Below are positions 50,954 to 59,635 of a stretch of 64,000 nucleotides of DNA, in pieces. Position 1 is the first letter of the stretch; each line of letters begins with the position of its first letter. The notes beneath the pieces are model-generated. The model was not told where the DNA came from. It saw only the letters and a list, made by a program, of their open reading frames with translations, and did no database searches. This DNA comes from Candidatus Ozemibacter sibiricus (lineage in GTDB: Bacteria; Muiribacteriota; Ozemobacteria; Ozemobacterales; Ozemobacteraceae), in assembly GCA_003327425.1 (NCBI GenBank), contig QOQW01000011.1, positions 62,001 through 126,000 of the forward strand, given 5' to 3'. A program made the position numbers and the translations under genes.

Positions 50954-51955
50954 TCAGCCGGCCCCCGACTGGATGAGGTGCCGAGCGGCATCCTCGGGAG
51001 GAACGGGATTGACGTAGAAGCCGGACCCCCACTCGAACCCGGCGACCTTGGTCAAGCGGGGCATGATCTCCAGGTGCCAGTGGTAGTAGTCCGTGCAGAG
51101 TTCGTCGCAGGGCGAGGTGTGGATGATGTAGTTGAACGGCGGATCGCCGAGCGTCTTGATCAGCCGGCGCAGGGTGCCGTGCAGAGCGTTGGCGAAGGCT
51201 TCCTGTTCGGGTTCTTCGATGTCCCCGAACGACGCTTTGTGATCTTTGGGGGCGATCCAGGTCTCGAAGGGGAAGCGAGAGGCGAAGGGCGCGAAGGCCA
51301 CGAAGCTCTCGTTCTCATAGATGACCCGGGTGCCGGAGCTGAGTTCCTGCCGGATGATGTCGCAGAAGACGCAGCGCTCTTTGTAGTAGAAATACTGTTT
51401 GGCGCCCTCGACTTCCTCCATGACCCGCTTGGGGATGATCGGGGTCGCGATGAGCTGGGAATGAGGGTGGTCGAGACTGGCGCCGGCCGCCGCGCCGCTG
51501 TTCTTGAAAATGAGGATGTACCGGAACCGGCGATCGCGCTTCAGATCGCGATAGCGGTCGCAGTAGGCATTGACGATCTTGAGCACCTGATCGCGGGAGA
51601 AGGTGGCGAAGCCGCCATGGTGGTCGGGCGTTTCGATGATGACCTCGTGGGCCCCGACCCCGTTCATCATGTCGTACAGACCGATGCCGGTGCGGTCGAG
51701 ATCGCCCTCGATCTGGAGCGCCGGATACCGGTTGGGCACCACCCGCACCCGCCATCCGGGCTGGTTCGGCAGGGTATTGGGCTCGCGGTACGACATGACC
51801 TCGGGCGGCGTCTGTCCCTCGTGCCCGCTGCAGAACGGGCAGTCGTTGCCCTCGAGCTGTTTGCTCAACGTCGGAAAATCTCGAGGGCCCTTGGGGTTTT
51901 CGAGGATGGTGATCACCCATCGTTTGGTGACCGGATCTTTGCGCAGCTGGGGCAT
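50954..51955 (-). CDS. galT: Galactose-1-phosphate uridylyltransferase
   Basis: A 333-residue GalT of the HIT superfamily, which exchanges UMP between UDP-glucose and galactose-1-phosphate in the Leloir pathway. Cys39-x2-Cys42 (CPFCSGH) forms part of the zinc site. The active site is canonical HPHSQ (163-167), in which the second histidine is the covalent nucleophile. C-terminal FNYIIHTSPC and HWHLEIMPRL match the family. ATG 51955 has GAGGAGGACCC upstream; the frame is open much further upstream but without support. A promoter lies at 51990-52019. No galK or galE is adjacent, so the sugar route cannot be confirmed here. Confidence 0.92.
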   Translation of the reverse strand: MPQLRKDPVTKRWVITILENPKGPRDFPTLSKQLEGNDCPFCSGHEGQTPPEVMSYREPNTLPNQPGWRVRVVPNRYPALQIEGDLDRTGIGLYDMMNGVGAHEVIIETPDHHGGFATFSRDQVLKIVNAYCDRYRDLKRDRRFRYILIFKNSGAAAGASLDHPHSQLIATPIIPKRVMEEVEGAKQYFYYKERCVFCDIIRQELSSGTRVIYENESFVAFAPFASRFPFETWIAPKDHKASFGDIEEPEQEAFANALHGTLRRLIKTLGDPPFNYIIHTSPCDELCTDYYHWHLEIMPRLTKVAGFEWGSGFYVNPVPPEDAARHLIQSGAG

Positions 51956-51989
51956 GGGTCCTCCTCGAGTCAATTTCCCAATGGGGGGT

Positions 51990-52019
51990 ATTATAAATCC
52001 CTTCGGCGGGAAATGGCAA
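51990..52019 (-). promoter_or_regulatory. Promoter of the two GalT-family genes
   Basis: On the minus strand, TTGCCA (52019-52014), 18-base spacer, and perfect -10 TATAAT (51995-51990), about 35 bases before the start codon at 51955. Confidence 0.75.
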
Positions 52020-52252
52020 TGCCCATGCGCCGTCCGCACCTCCGATGCAGCTGCCGTCCGGGGCGGACGTCCCGTTCGCTCGCTGGATCCTGCTGCCGAT
52101 TCGCTCACACAGGCTTCTGGAAAGAGCGTACAAAGGGGCGTGCATCGCCCCAACCGCCCGGAAGCACACTTTGGCGGCAGGCGGTGCCCGGACCGGGGAG
52201 CGGCGTTCCCGGAACGGGCGAAAGGCACGATTGGCTGGTTGCCAAAAAAGAT

Positions 52253-52281
52253 TTGACAACCCCCGAGTGTTCGGGTAAATT
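52253..52281 (+). promoter_or_regulatory. Promoter of the 52360 gene
   Basis: Perfect -35 TTGACA (52253-52258), 17-base spacer, -10 TAAATT (52276-52281). Transcription near 52288 would leave a leader of about 70 bases. The 404-base gap 51956-52359 contains this promoter, the divergent galT promoter, and no further feature recognised. Confidence 0.75.
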
Positions 52282-52359
52282 ACCCCGATTGTAATCCTTG
52301 GTTACAGCCCCAACCCCGGTCGGGTCCAGATATCCGTACCGCCAATGAAGAGGTAAATC

Positions 52360-52950
52360 ATGGGACGCAAGAGAACCTGCGAACTTCCGTTCTGTCAGGG
52401 CGCCGTAGAGGGTACCCGCAACAAGCGCCGGTGCGACAACGATCGCAATATCCACCTGCATCAGGTGATCTCCAAGAACGTGAAGAAGATCATGCGGTAC
52501 ATCGAGAACCACGAAGATTTCACCGCCAATGATGTCAACCGCGACCTCTTCAAGAACCGGCTCGACAAGAACGAGAAAGGGTCGATGTACCGCCTGTTCC
52601 AGGCCATGGTGCGCGAAGGCTACCTGACCGAACGGGGCAAGCGGGAAGGTCTCAAGGTCTACGCCTACGCCGGCCGTCCCGCCGACAGCGCGACGCCCGC
52701 CGTGCCGCCCGCCTCGGCGGCCCCGGCCCCGGTTGCACCGGTGGTTCACGAACCGCCCCCTCTTTCGCCCCGAGAGATCCTCCTCGGAAAACTGCGCGAG
52801 TTCGTCTACATGAAGAACGGCTCCTGGAACCACGATGACTGGATGTGGCTGATCAATCGCCCCGACATCCGTGAATTCGGCATGGCCGATGCCGACATCG
52901 GCCTGATGCTCGAAGAAGAGAAAGCCCGCTTCTGGGCGCGCAAGCAGTAA
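52360..52950 (+). CDS. Conserved-looking cytoplasmic protein of unknown function, Cys-rich N-terminus and winged-helix-like core
   Basis: A 196-residue protein. The first 30 residues (RKRTCELPFCQGAVEG, RRCDNDRN) contain Cys7, Cys12 and Cys25 among many basic residues, suggesting a small metal-bound or nucleic-acid-contacting element. The segment IMRYIENHEDFTANDVNRDLF through YRLFQAMVREGYLTERGKREG reads as a winged-helix-like DNA-binding core. A Pro/Ala-rich linker follows, then a C-terminal helical domain (REFVYMKNGSWNHDDWMWLINR). It is transcribed alone from a strong promoter with a strong terminator, as a highly expressed regulator or nucleoid protein would be. The family was not recognised. 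Confidence 0.72.
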   Translation: MGRKRTCELPFCQGAVEGTRNKRRCDNDRNIHLHQVISKNVKKIMRYIENHEDFTANDVNRDLFKNRLDKNEKGSMYRLFQAMVREGYLTERGKREGLKVYAYAGRPADSATPAVPPASAAPAPVAPVVHEPPPLSPREILLGKLREFVYMKNGSWNHDDWMWLINRPDIREFGMADADIGLMLEEEKARFWARKQ

Positions 52951-52982
52951 CGCGTTCCCCTCTTCCGTTCGCTCTTTCGACG

Positions 52983-53016
52983 GGCCCCATCTCTCCCAAG
53001 AGAGATGGGGCCTTTA
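52983..53016 (+). terminator. Rho-independent terminator after the 52360 gene
   Basis: A perfect 13-base-pair stem GGCCCCATCTCTC/GAGAGATGGGGCC with a CCAA loop, then TTTA. It is 33 bases past the stop codon at 52950. Confidence 0.85.
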
Positions 53017-53149
53017 CCATCGGAGGCGCTGGTCGTGCGTTGACGAACCGGCCTGAAGAACGAACCACGCCCAGCCGCAACCGGCTGAGCGTGGAATGAT
53101 GGCGTTCAGGTCGGGCCGGTGACCTGACCGAGGAACAGCGCGAGGGAGT

Positions 53150-53330
53150 CTACTCCTCGTCTTCGTCCTCGTCTTCGTCTTCTTCGTCGTCGAAGTCGTC
53201 TTCGTCTTCGTCGTCGAAGTCCTCCTCATCTTCGTCGTCGAAGTCGTCTTCGTCTTCGTCGTCGAAGTCGTCCTCATCTTCGTCGTCGAAGTCATCTTCC
53301 TCGTCGAGGTCTTCGTCGTCTTCATCCTCG
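53150..53330. repeat. Tandem repeat array inside the acidic protein gene
   Basis: Imperfect units of about 27 bases built from GTCTTCGTC/GTCGAAGTC runs encode repeated DDFDDEDED. The array may vary in length between strains. Confidence 0.7.
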
Positions 53331-53563
53331 TCGAGGTCTTCATCCTCGAGGTCGTCGTAGTCTTCGTCTTCCTCGTCTTCGTCGAGGTCTTCGTCCTCGT
53401 CGTAGCTGTCGAACTCCTCGTCCAGGTCTTCCTCGTCGTCCTCGTCCTCTTCCTCGTCTTCCAGGTCTTCGTCGTTTTCTTCGGTATCTTCGTCCACGTC
53501 CTCCCATTTTTTCTTGGGGGACAGGAGTTCGGTTTCGTCGATCAGGTTCTTCCGGGTGGGCAT
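53150..53563 (-). CDS. Extremely acidic low-complexity protein
   Basis: A 137-residue protein. The first 18 residues (PTRKNLIDETELLSPKKKW) are ordinary; almost all of the rest is Asp and Glu with a few Leu, Phe and Tyr, including a repeated DDFDDEDED unit encoded by imperfect tandem repeats at 53150-53330. It has AAAGGAG before ATG 53563 and a promoter at 53603-53631, so it looks expressed rather than accidental. Comparable acidic tails act as histone- or nucleic-acid-mimicking chaperones or metal buffers, but no specific function can be assigned. It is divergent from ffh. Confidence 0.75.
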   Translation of the reverse strand: MPTRKNLIDETELLSPKKKWEDVDEDTEENDEDLEDEEEDEDDEEDLDEEFDSYDEDEDLDEDEEDEDYDDLEDEDLDEDEDDEDLDEEDDFDDEDEDDFDDEDEDDFDDEDEEDFDDEDEDDFDDEEDEDEDEDEE

Positions 53564-53602
53564 GGCGAATGCTCCTTTCAGATGGGTAGGATGACCGCGA
53601 AG

Positions 53603-53631
53603 AATATTGCATAATTCCCCCCACGTGTCAA
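53603..53631 (-). promoter_or_regulatory. Promoter of the acidic protein gene
   Basis: On the minus strand, perfect -35 TTGACA (53631-53626), 17-base spacer, AATATT (53608-53603), 40 bases before ATG 53563. Confidence 0.65.
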
Positions 53632-53797
53632 CAGGGAAGATGGAGGCTCTGGAATGAGCCAGGGGAGCGGTTCTGCGCCGGAGTGGCGACCGCGCCGGGA
53701 AGAAAATCCGGCCCGTCGTTTGGATGACCAGAGCGGGGGGCGGGGAGTCGCGCGGCAGTGGAGGGAGGGTGAGGTGGAGGAAGGGTACCCCTTCACC

Positions 53798-53826
53798 TTG
53801 ACGCATCCAGGTACTTGGGGTATACT
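53798..53826 (+). promoter_or_regulatory. Promoter of ffh and the downstream ribosome-related operon
   Basis: TTGACG (53798-53803), 17-base spacer, TATACT (53821-53826), 35 bases before ffh. A strong sigma-70-type promoter in the 298-base region between the divergent acidic protein gene and ffh. Confidence 0.8.
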
Positions 53827-53861
53827 GACTTTCCATCCCTGCATAAAGGACTGGTGAACGC

Positions 53862-55205
53862 ATGTTCCAGAATCTGTCCGAGAAACTGGCTTCGATTTTC
53901 GACCGATTGCGCCGCTCGGGCAAATTGACCGAACAGGACATCGACGTCGCGCTCGGCGAAGTCAAGATGGCCCTGCTCGAGGCCGACGTCAACTTCAAGG
54001 TCGTCAAGCAGTTCACCAAACGGGTCAAAGAGAAGGCGATCGGGGCCGAGATCTTCAAGAGTCTGACGCCCACCCAGCAGGTCATCAAGATCGTCCTGGA
54101 CGAACTGACCGCCCTGCTCGGCGGCGAGCGCGCCAAGATCACCTTCTCGCCGAAGAAGCCCACCGTCTTCCTGATCGCCGGTCTGCAGGGCTCGGGCAAG
54201 ACGACCACCTGCGCCAAGCTGGCCCTGCATCTGCGCAAGGCCGAGAAGAAGAACCCCCTCCTGGTGGCCTGCGACATCTATCGTCCGGCGGCCATCAAGC
54301 AACTCGAAGTGCTCGGCCAGCAGCTGAACGTGCCCGTTTTCTCCAAACCCCCAGGAACCAGGCCGGCCGAGATCGCCGCCGCGGCGGTCGAGCATGCCCG
54401 CGAACAGGATCACGATGTGGTCATCGTCGACACGGCCGGGCGCCTCCACATCGACGACGAGATGATGAACGAGGTCAAGGGCCTGAAAGAGGTGCTGAAC
54501 CCGCATGAGATCCTGCTCGTCGTCGATGCCATGACCGGCCAGGACGCGGTCACCATCGCCAAGAGCTTCAACGATCTGCTCGAATTGACCGGCATCATCC
54601 TGACCAAGCTCGATGGCGACGCGCGCGGTGGCGCCGCGCTGTCGATCCGCGAGGTGACCGGCAAACCGATCAAGTTCGTCGGGGTCGGCGAGAAGGCCTC
54701 GGCGCTCGAGCCCTTCTACCCCGATCGTATGGCCCAGCGCATCCTCGGCATGGGCGACCTGGCGTCTCTTTTCGAGAAGGCCCAGGCCGAAATGGACGAG
54801 GCCAAGATGAAGGAACTTGAGAGCCGCCTGCGCGAGGCCGAGTTCAACTTCAACGATTTCCTCGACCAGCTCAACCAGATGAAGCGCATGGGGCCCCTCG
54901 ACCAGCTGCTCAGCATGATTCCCGGCTTCAGCGGCCTGCCCCAGCTATCCGAGCTGTCGTTCGACAACAAGAACTTCAAACGGTTCGAAGCGATGATTCT
55001 GTCCATGACCCCGGAGGAACGCGCCAATCCCGATATCATCGACGGCAGCCGCCGCAAGCGGATCGCCGCCGGCAGCGCCAATTCCATCCAGAATGTCAAC
55101 ATGCTGCTCAAGCAGTTCGCCCAGATGCGCCAGATGATGAAGAACCTGACCAGCGTCACCAAACGCTCGAAGCTGGGCAAGCTCTTCGGCGGGAAATTCT
55201 TTTAG
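53862..55205 (+). CDS. ffh: Signal recognition particle GTPase Ffh (SRP54)
   Basis: A 447-residue protein that binds SRP RNA and signal sequences to deliver proteins to the membrane with FtsY. The N domain begins [21 protein letters not shown]. The GTPase has G1 [10 protein letters not shown], the SRP-specific insertion, [12 protein letters not shown] and [13 protein letters not shown]. The methionine-rich M domain shows [17 protein letters not shown] and [15 protein letters not shown]. Length is normal. It opens the conserved block ffh-rpsP-khpA-rimM-trmD-rplS. The SRP RNA gene was not found nearby. Confidence 0.98.
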   Translation: MFQNLSEKLASIFDRLRRSGKLTEQDIDVALGEVKMALLEADVNFKVVKQFTKRVKEKAIGAEIFKSLTPTQQVIKIVLDELTALLGGERAKITFSPKKPTVFLIAGLQGSGKTTTCAKLALHLRKAEKKNPLLVACDIYRPAAIKQLEVLGQQLNVPVFSKPPGTRPAEIAAAAVEHAREQDHDVVIVDTAGRLHIDDEMMNEVKGLKEVLNPHEILLVVDAMTGQDAVTIAKSFNDLLELTGIILTKLDGDARGGAALSIREVTGKPIKFVGVGEKASALEPFYPDRMAQRILGMGDLASLFEKAQAEMDEAKMKELESRLREAEFNFNDFLDQLNQMKRMGPLDQLLSMIPGFSGLPQLSELSFDNKNFKRFEAMILSMTPEERANPDIIDGSRRKRIAAGSANSIQNVNMLLKQFAQMRQMMKNLTSVTKRSKLGKLFGGKFF

Positions 55206-55261
55206 CACCAGAGCCGGGCCAGTCCCGGTCATTCACCAGCACGCAAGAAGGAGTACACGTC

Positions 55262-55558
55262 ATGTCCGTCGCCCTCAGACTGAAAGTCATCGGAACCAAG
55301 CACCGCCCCATCTACCGGGTCGTCGCGGTCGATTCGCGCAAGGCCCGTGATGGTCGCACCCTGGCCAATCTCGGCCACTACAACCCCCTGACCGAGCCGG
55401 CCGAGATCTGCCTCGACGAGGAGCGCGTGCTGAACTACCTCAAGTGCGGCGCCCAGCCGTCCGACACCGTTCGGCAGCTGCTGCTCAAGAAGGGCATCCG
55501 TCAGACCCCGATCAAGCAGGAGAACGGCACCAAGCTGGCCTGGGCCAAGGTCGGCTGA
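55262..55558 (+). CDS. rpsP: 30S ribosomal protein S16
   Basis: A 98-residue ribosomal protein of the small subunit, binding 16S rRNA. It begins with the invariant [20 protein letters not shown] and has [15 protein letters not shown] strong AAGGAG precedes ATG 55262. It lies 56 bases after ffh and 28 before khpA in the usual order. Confidence 0.98.
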   Translation: MSVALRLKVIGTKHRPIYRVVAVDSRKARDGRTLANLGHYNPLTEPAEICLDEERVLNYLKCGAQPSDTVRQLLLKKGIRQTPIKQENGTKLAWAKVG

Positions 55559-55586
55559 GCCGGTCGCACGAGCAGGAGCAGAAGGC

Positions 55587-55829
55587 GTGCCGATCCAAGC
55601 AACCCAGGCCATGGTCGAAAGCCTCGTGAAGGCGTTGGTGGAGCATCCCGACGAAGTCTCCGTCAAGCCGATCGAAGGCGACAACACCGTCGTGCTCGAG
55701 GTGCAGGTCAATACCGAGGATGCGGGCAAGGTGATCGGCAAGAAAGGCCGCACCATCAATGCCCTGCGCACCCTGGTACGGGCCGCGACCAGCCGGCATG
55801 ACAAGAAAGTGATGATGGAGCTGGTCTGA
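55587..55829 (+). CDS. khpA: RNA-binding KH-domain protein KhpA
   Basis: An 80-residue single KH-domain protein starting at GTG 55587. It contains the GxxG loop in IGKKGRTINALRTLV. KhpA acts with KhpB in RNA binding and cell-division control in some Gram-positive bacteria, and the gene is typically between rpsP and rimM, as here. It ends three bases before rimM. Confidence 0.93.
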   Translation: MPIQATQAMVESLVKALVEHPDEVSVKPIEGDNTVVLEVQVNTEDAGKVIGKKGRTINALRTLVRAATSRHDKKVMMELV

Positions 55830-55832
55830 CCC

Positions 55833-56546
55833 ATGCCGACGCCCGCCCCCACCCCGCGCCCCCGCGGGATGCGCCGTCCGTCGCTGCGTTCGCGGCGGAG
55901 CGCGCCCGCCCGGGGGAGCCCGGCCATCCGTTGGCCGGTCGTCCCGTCGGCCGGCGCCGAGCCGGTCGCGCCCGTGCCGGGCGAGCCGGTCGCGGCCGCG
56001 GCGCCGCCGGTGGGCAGCGAGGCGTGGGTGGTGGTGGCGCGGCTCGGCAAGGTGGTGGGTCTGCAGGGGCTGGTCCGTCTCCACCCCTGGACCGACCACC
56101 CCGAGCGCTTCCGGCGGGGAGCCCGGCTCTTCTTGCGGCGCCCGTCGCAGAGCGGGCCGCCGCGCGAGGTCCGGCTCGACGAGGTGCGGGTCTCGGCCGA
56201 CGGCGGGATGGTGACCATCCGACTGGCAGGCATCGCCACCCCCGAAGAAGCCCGTGAACTGACGGGCGCCGAGCTGGTCATTCCGGTCGCCGAGCGGGTG
56301 CCGCCCCCACCGGGGGCCTACTATCCCGACGAACTCGTCGGTCTTACCGTGCTTTCTCCAGCCGGTGACCCGGTCGGCCGGGTCACCGATTTCGACCCCG
56401 ATGTTCCCTCGCCCTACCTGACCATCCATTCCGAATGCCTGGGCGAGGTCCTGGTCCCTTTCCGGAAAGTCTTCATCGGCGAGATCTCACGGGAGGAACG
56501 CACTCTTCGCCTGTGCGAACCGCTCGAGATCCACGTGCCGCGGTGA
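55833..56546 (+). CDS. rimM: 16S rRNA processing protein RimM, with N-terminal extension
   Basis: A 237-residue protein. The RimM barrel starts around residue 64 (AWVVVARLGKVVGLQGLVRL). The PRC-barrel domain follows with YYPDELVGLTVLSPAGDPVGRVTDF and ends EVLVPFRKVFIGEIS. It assists 30S head maturation together with S19. The first 60 residues are Pro/Ala/Arg-rich and not part of the family; a later start would remove them, but no good alternative ribosome binding site is visible. ATG 55833 is three bases past khpA. trmD follows after four bases. Confidence 0.9.
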   Translation: MPTPAPTPRPRGMRRPSLRSRRSAPARGSPAIRWPVVPSAGAEPVAPVPGEPVAAAAPPVGSEAWVVVARLGKVVGLQGLVRLHPWTDHPERFRRGARLFLRRPSQSGPPREVRLDEVRVSADGGMVTIRLAGIATPEEARELTGAELVIPVAERVPPPPGAYYPDELVGLTVLSPAGDPVGRVTDFDPDVPSPYLTIHSECLGEVLVPFRKVFIGEISREERTLRLCEPLEIHVPR

Positions 56547-56550
56547 GCCC

Positions 56551-57306
56551 ATGCGCATCGATATCCTGACCCTGCTGCCGGCGACGTTCACCGGGGTGTT
56601 CGACGAGAGCATCCTCGGCGCCGCCCGCCGCAACGGCCTGATCGACATCCGCATCCACCCCTTCCGCCCCTACGGGGAAGGCCGGCATCGTACGGTCGAT
56701 GATACCCCGTTCGGCGGCGGGCCCGGCATGGTGCTCAAGCCCGGGCCATTGGCCGCGGCCCTGGCCGATCTGCGGAAAGACGGGCCCCCCGCCCCGGTCA
56801 TCGGGCTGACGCCGCAGGGCCATGTCTTCGACCAGACCATGGCCCGCGAGCTGGCGCGCCTGCCGCGCGTGATCCTGGTCTGCGGGCGGTACGAAGGGTT
56901 CGATGAGCGCATTCTTCCTGAATTCGACCTGCAGATCTCGATCGGCGACTACGTCTTGACCGGCGGGGAATTCCCCGCCATGGTCGTCGTCGATGCCCTC
57001 TCCCGCATGATCCCCGGCACCGTCGGCGACCCCGATTCGGTGCGCGAGGACTCGTTCTTCGACGGCACCCTCGATCATCCCCAGTACACCCGTCCCGCCA
57101 TCTGGCAGGAGCGTGCCATCCCCGCCGTGCTGCGCGACGGACATCATTCCCGCATCGCCGATTGGCGGCGTGGCGAAGCCCTCTGGCGCACCGTCGCCCA
57201 TCGCCCCGATCTGTTCCGGCAGCTCGCCCTCTCCTCGCGTGACCGAGCGCTGCTGCAGGATGCTCTGGCCAACCATTCGCAATCCATTCCGGACAAAGGA
57301 GCCTGA
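56551..57306 (+). CDS. trmD: tRNA (guanine-N1-)-methyltransferase TrmD
   Basis: A 251-residue SPOUT methyltransferase that methylates G37 of tRNAs reading CNN codons, preventing frameshifts. The trefoil-knot motifs are [30 protein letters not shown] and [22 protein letters not shown]-terminal helix residues ([16 protein letters not shown]) complete the dimer interface. Length and start are typical. rplS starts three bases after its stop. Confidence 0.97.
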   Translation: MRIDILTLLPATFTGVFDESILGAARRNGLIDIRIHPFRPYGEGRHRTVDDTPFGGGPGMVLKPGPLAAALADLRKDGPPAPVIGLTPQGHVFDQTMARELARLPRVILVCGRYEGFDERILPEFDLQISIGDYVLTGGEFPAMVVVDALSRMIPGTVGDPDSVREDSFFDGTLDHPQYTRPAIWQERAIPAVLRDGHHSRIADWRRGEALWRTVAHRPDLFRQLALSSRDRALLQDALANHSQSIPDKGA

Positions 57307-57308
57307 AT

Positions 57309-57680
57309 ATGAACCCCATCATCGAAAGCATCGAACGCGGCTACATGAAGAACAAGAAAGACATCCCCGATTTCCGCCCGGGCGATACCCTGCGCGTGGC
57401 CATCAAGGTCCGCGAAGGCGAAAAAGAACGCCTGCAGAATTTCGAGGGTGTCGTCATCGCCAAGCGCTATGCCGGCCTGCGCGAGAACTTCACCATCCGC
57501 AAGATCTCCTATGGCGTCGGCGTCGAGCGCACCTTCATGATCCACTCGCCCACGATCGCCGAGATCACCGTGGTGCGCCGCGGCAAGGTGGCCCGCGCCA
57601 AGCTGTACTACCTGCGCGATCGCGTCGGCAAGAAGACCCGGGTGAAAGACAAGTTCCAGGTCGCCAGCAAGGCTCAGTAA
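57309..57680 (+). CDS. rplS: 50S ribosomal protein L19
   Basis: A 123-residue large-subunit protein at the 30S-50S interface. Hallmarks are [41 protein letters not shown] and [16 protein letters not shown]. It is translated just after trmD, as in most bacteria, and followed by lepB six bases later. Confidence 0.98.
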   Translation: MNPIIESIERGYMKNKKDIPDFRPGDTLRVAIKVREGEKERLQNFEGVVIAKRYAGLRENFTIRKISYGVGVERTFMIHSPTIAEITVVRRGKVARAKLYYLRDRVGKKTRVKDKFQVASKAQ

Positions 57681-57686
57681 TCCGAC

Positions 57687-58697
57687 TTGGATCCCACTCC
57701 CGTCGCTTCGTCCGAACCCCGCGACCATTCCGTCTTCTTCCGGGAAGTCACCCTCCGGGTCGGGCAGGGCACCGCCATCGCCCTCGAACACCTCGACCCG
57801 GAGGAAGTGCTTGCCGAACCCGTCGTGCATCTGGCTGGCAGCCTGGGCGGGCGGTTGCCGGAGGGCCTGGCGGTGCGGCTGCGCCAGACCTTGCGGGGGC
57901 GACGCACCTTCGACGTCCCCCTGGAGGCCCCGGCGCGCGGCCGGTTCAATGGACGCCTCCAGCTGCGCAACGGGTTGAACGAATTCTGTCTGCAGGTCGT
58001 CCGCCCGGATGGCGAGATCCTGCAGGAGCGGGTCTTCGGCATCAGCTACAAATCCTCGTTCCGCGAATGGAACGAGACGATCTTCATCGCCTTCGTGCTG
58101 GCCCTGATCATCCGCAGCCTCGTCGTGCAGGCCTTCTGGATCCCGACCGGGAGCATGGAGCCGACCCTCTACGGCGAGAAGCACGATCCGCAGACGAAGG
58201 AACTCACCCGCTCGGGCGATCGCATCCTGGTCAATCGCTTCGCCTACGTGGCCGACCTGTCGCTCGACGGGCGGATCCCGTTCGCCCCCCGGATCTGGCT
58301 GGCCATGCCGCGGCGGGGCGACATCATCGTCTTCAAGTTTCCCGACCCTGATCCGAACGCTCCGCCCCGCGATTTCATCAAACGGGTGATCGGGCTGCCC
58401 GGCGACGAGGTGCGCATCATCGATGGCACGGTCTTCATCAACGGGACCCCGCTGAAGGAGCCGTACATCGCGGAGCCGCCCTGGCAGGACTACTCGACGA
58501 CGGTCCCGTCCGACAGCCTCTTCGTCATGGGCGACAACCGCAACAACAGCGCCGACAGCCGGTTCTGGGGGCCCATGCCCCTGGCCAACCTGAAGGGGCA
58601 GGCGGTGCTGATCTATTCTCCGCTGAAGCGCATCCGGCCCATTCGCAGCTATCCCCATCCGGTCCTGGCCAGGGCGCCGTCGTCGTCAGGATCGTGA
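57687..58697 (+). CDS. lepB: Signal peptidase I with N-terminal accessory domain
   Basis: A 336-residue leader peptidase cleaving exported preproteins at the membrane. Catalytic Ser156 is in PTGSMEPTL and general-base Lys232 in DFIKRVIGLPGD; MGDNRNNSADSRFWG closes the fold. One membrane helix (TIFIAFVLALIIRSLVVQAFW) precedes the catalytic domain. The first 125 residues form an extra soluble beta-rich domain (VVHLAGSLGGRLPEGLAVRL) not found in typical signal peptidases. TTG 57687 is the likely start, as no in-frame ATG lies before this region. Confidence 0.93.
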   Translation: MDPTPVASSEPRDHSVFFREVTLRVGQGTAIALEHLDPEEVLAEPVVHLAGSLGGRLPEGLAVRLRQTLRGRRTFDVPLEAPARGRFNGRLQLRNGLNEFCLQVVRPDGEILQERVFGISYKSSFREWNETIFIAFVLALIIRSLVVQAFWIPTGSMEPTLYGEKHDPQTKELTRSGDRILVNRFAYVADLSLDGRIPFAPRIWLAMPRRGDIIVFKFPDPDPNAPPRDFIKRVIGLPGDEVRIIDGTVFINGTPLKEPYIAEPPWQDYSTTVPSDSLFVMGDNRNNSADSRFWGPMPLANLKGQAVLIYSPLKRIRPIRSYPHPVLARAPSSSGS

Positions 58698-58722
58698 TGG
58701 TCCGGGTCGCTGGGTTGCCCTG

Positions 58723-59616
58723 ATGAGCAGTGGGGGACGACGCGACCTGCCGGGCCACATCCGGCGGGCGTTTCGCTCGATCGAGCGCTTTCTGCCCGTC
58801 GTCGACGTGGTGATCGAGCTGCTCGATGCGCGGATGCCGTTCTCGTCGCGCCTTCCCGGTCTGGTGGCGCGTCTGGGCAAACGGTCGGTGGTGGTGCTGG
58901 GCAAGGCCGATCTGGCCGACCCAGTCGAGACGGCGCGCTGGATCGAGCGCTTCGCACAGGAGGGGGAAACCTGCGTGGCGCTCGATGCGCGGCAACCGGC
59001 GCTGGTCAAACGGTTGGCCGCCACCATTCGCGACGTGGCGGCCAAAGCCCGGCCGGCCGTCGGCCGTCAGGTCTGCCGCCTGCTGGTCATCGGCATTCCG
59101 AATGTCGGGAAATCGACGCTGATCAACGCCCTGGCCGGGCGACGGGCGGCGCGGGTGGCCAATCTGCCTGGCGTCACGCGCCACATCCAGTGGGTGAAGA
59201 TTCCCGGCCACCTGGAGCTCCTTGACCTGCCCGGAATTCTGGACTATCGTCTCCTGAAGATGGGTGAGACCCTCCGCTTGATCAATACCGTCCCTGGGCC
59301 GACCGAAGATCCTGAGGCGAGCGCCCGCCACCTGTTCGACCTGCTGCACGCCGCGGGCCTGGCTGCCTGCCTGCCCGATGGCGGAGGCGAGGCGAACGCC
59401 CGGTTCGAGACGTTTCTGGAAGCCTATGCCACCCGCATGAACTTCCTGGCGGCGGGGGGCCAGCCTGACCGGCGGCGGGCCGGTGCCGACCTCATCCGAC
59501 GGTTCCAGGCCGGGGGGTTCGGCCGGTTGACCCTTGAACGGGCCGATCGTGCCTATGCCCCTCCGTTGGATGAACCGGGCGCGGACCTGGCCGATCACCC
59601 GGAGGAGCACCCATGA
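58723..59616 (+). CDS. rbgA: Ribosome-biogenesis GTPase RbgA/YlqF
   Basis: A 297-residue circularly permuted GTPase that acts late in 50S subunit assembly. The guanine-specificity motif (VVVLGKADLAD) comes before Walker A (GIPNVGKSTLIN), then TRHIQ and LLDLPGIL. The permuted order identifies the YlqF/RbgA family. The C-terminal domain is shorter and less conserved than in B. subtilis. It follows lepB in an order common for this block. Confidence 0.9.
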   Translation: MSSGGRRDLPGHIRRAFRSIERFLPVVDVVIELLDARMPFSSRLPGLVARLGKRSVVVLGKADLADPVETARWIERFAQEGETCVALDARQPALVKRLAATIRDVAAKARPAVGRQVCRLLVIGIPNVGKSTLINALAGRRAARVANLPGVTRHIQWVKIPGHLELLDLPGILDYRLLKMGETLRLINTVPGPTEDPEASARHLFDLLHAAGLAACLPDGGGEANARFETFLEAYATRMNFLAAGGQPDRRRAGADLIRRFQAGGFGRLTLERADRAYAPPLDEPGADLADHPEEHP

Positions 59617-59635
59617 CGACCGAGGGCGGCACCGT

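Noticed and set aside
52300-52360. Leader of the 52360 gene as a riboswitch
   Set aside because: Only about 70 bases, with no recognised aptamer.
53150-53500. CTTCGTC repeats as a CRISPR array
   Set aside because: There are no spacers; the repeats encode Asp/Glu codons in frame within a gene.
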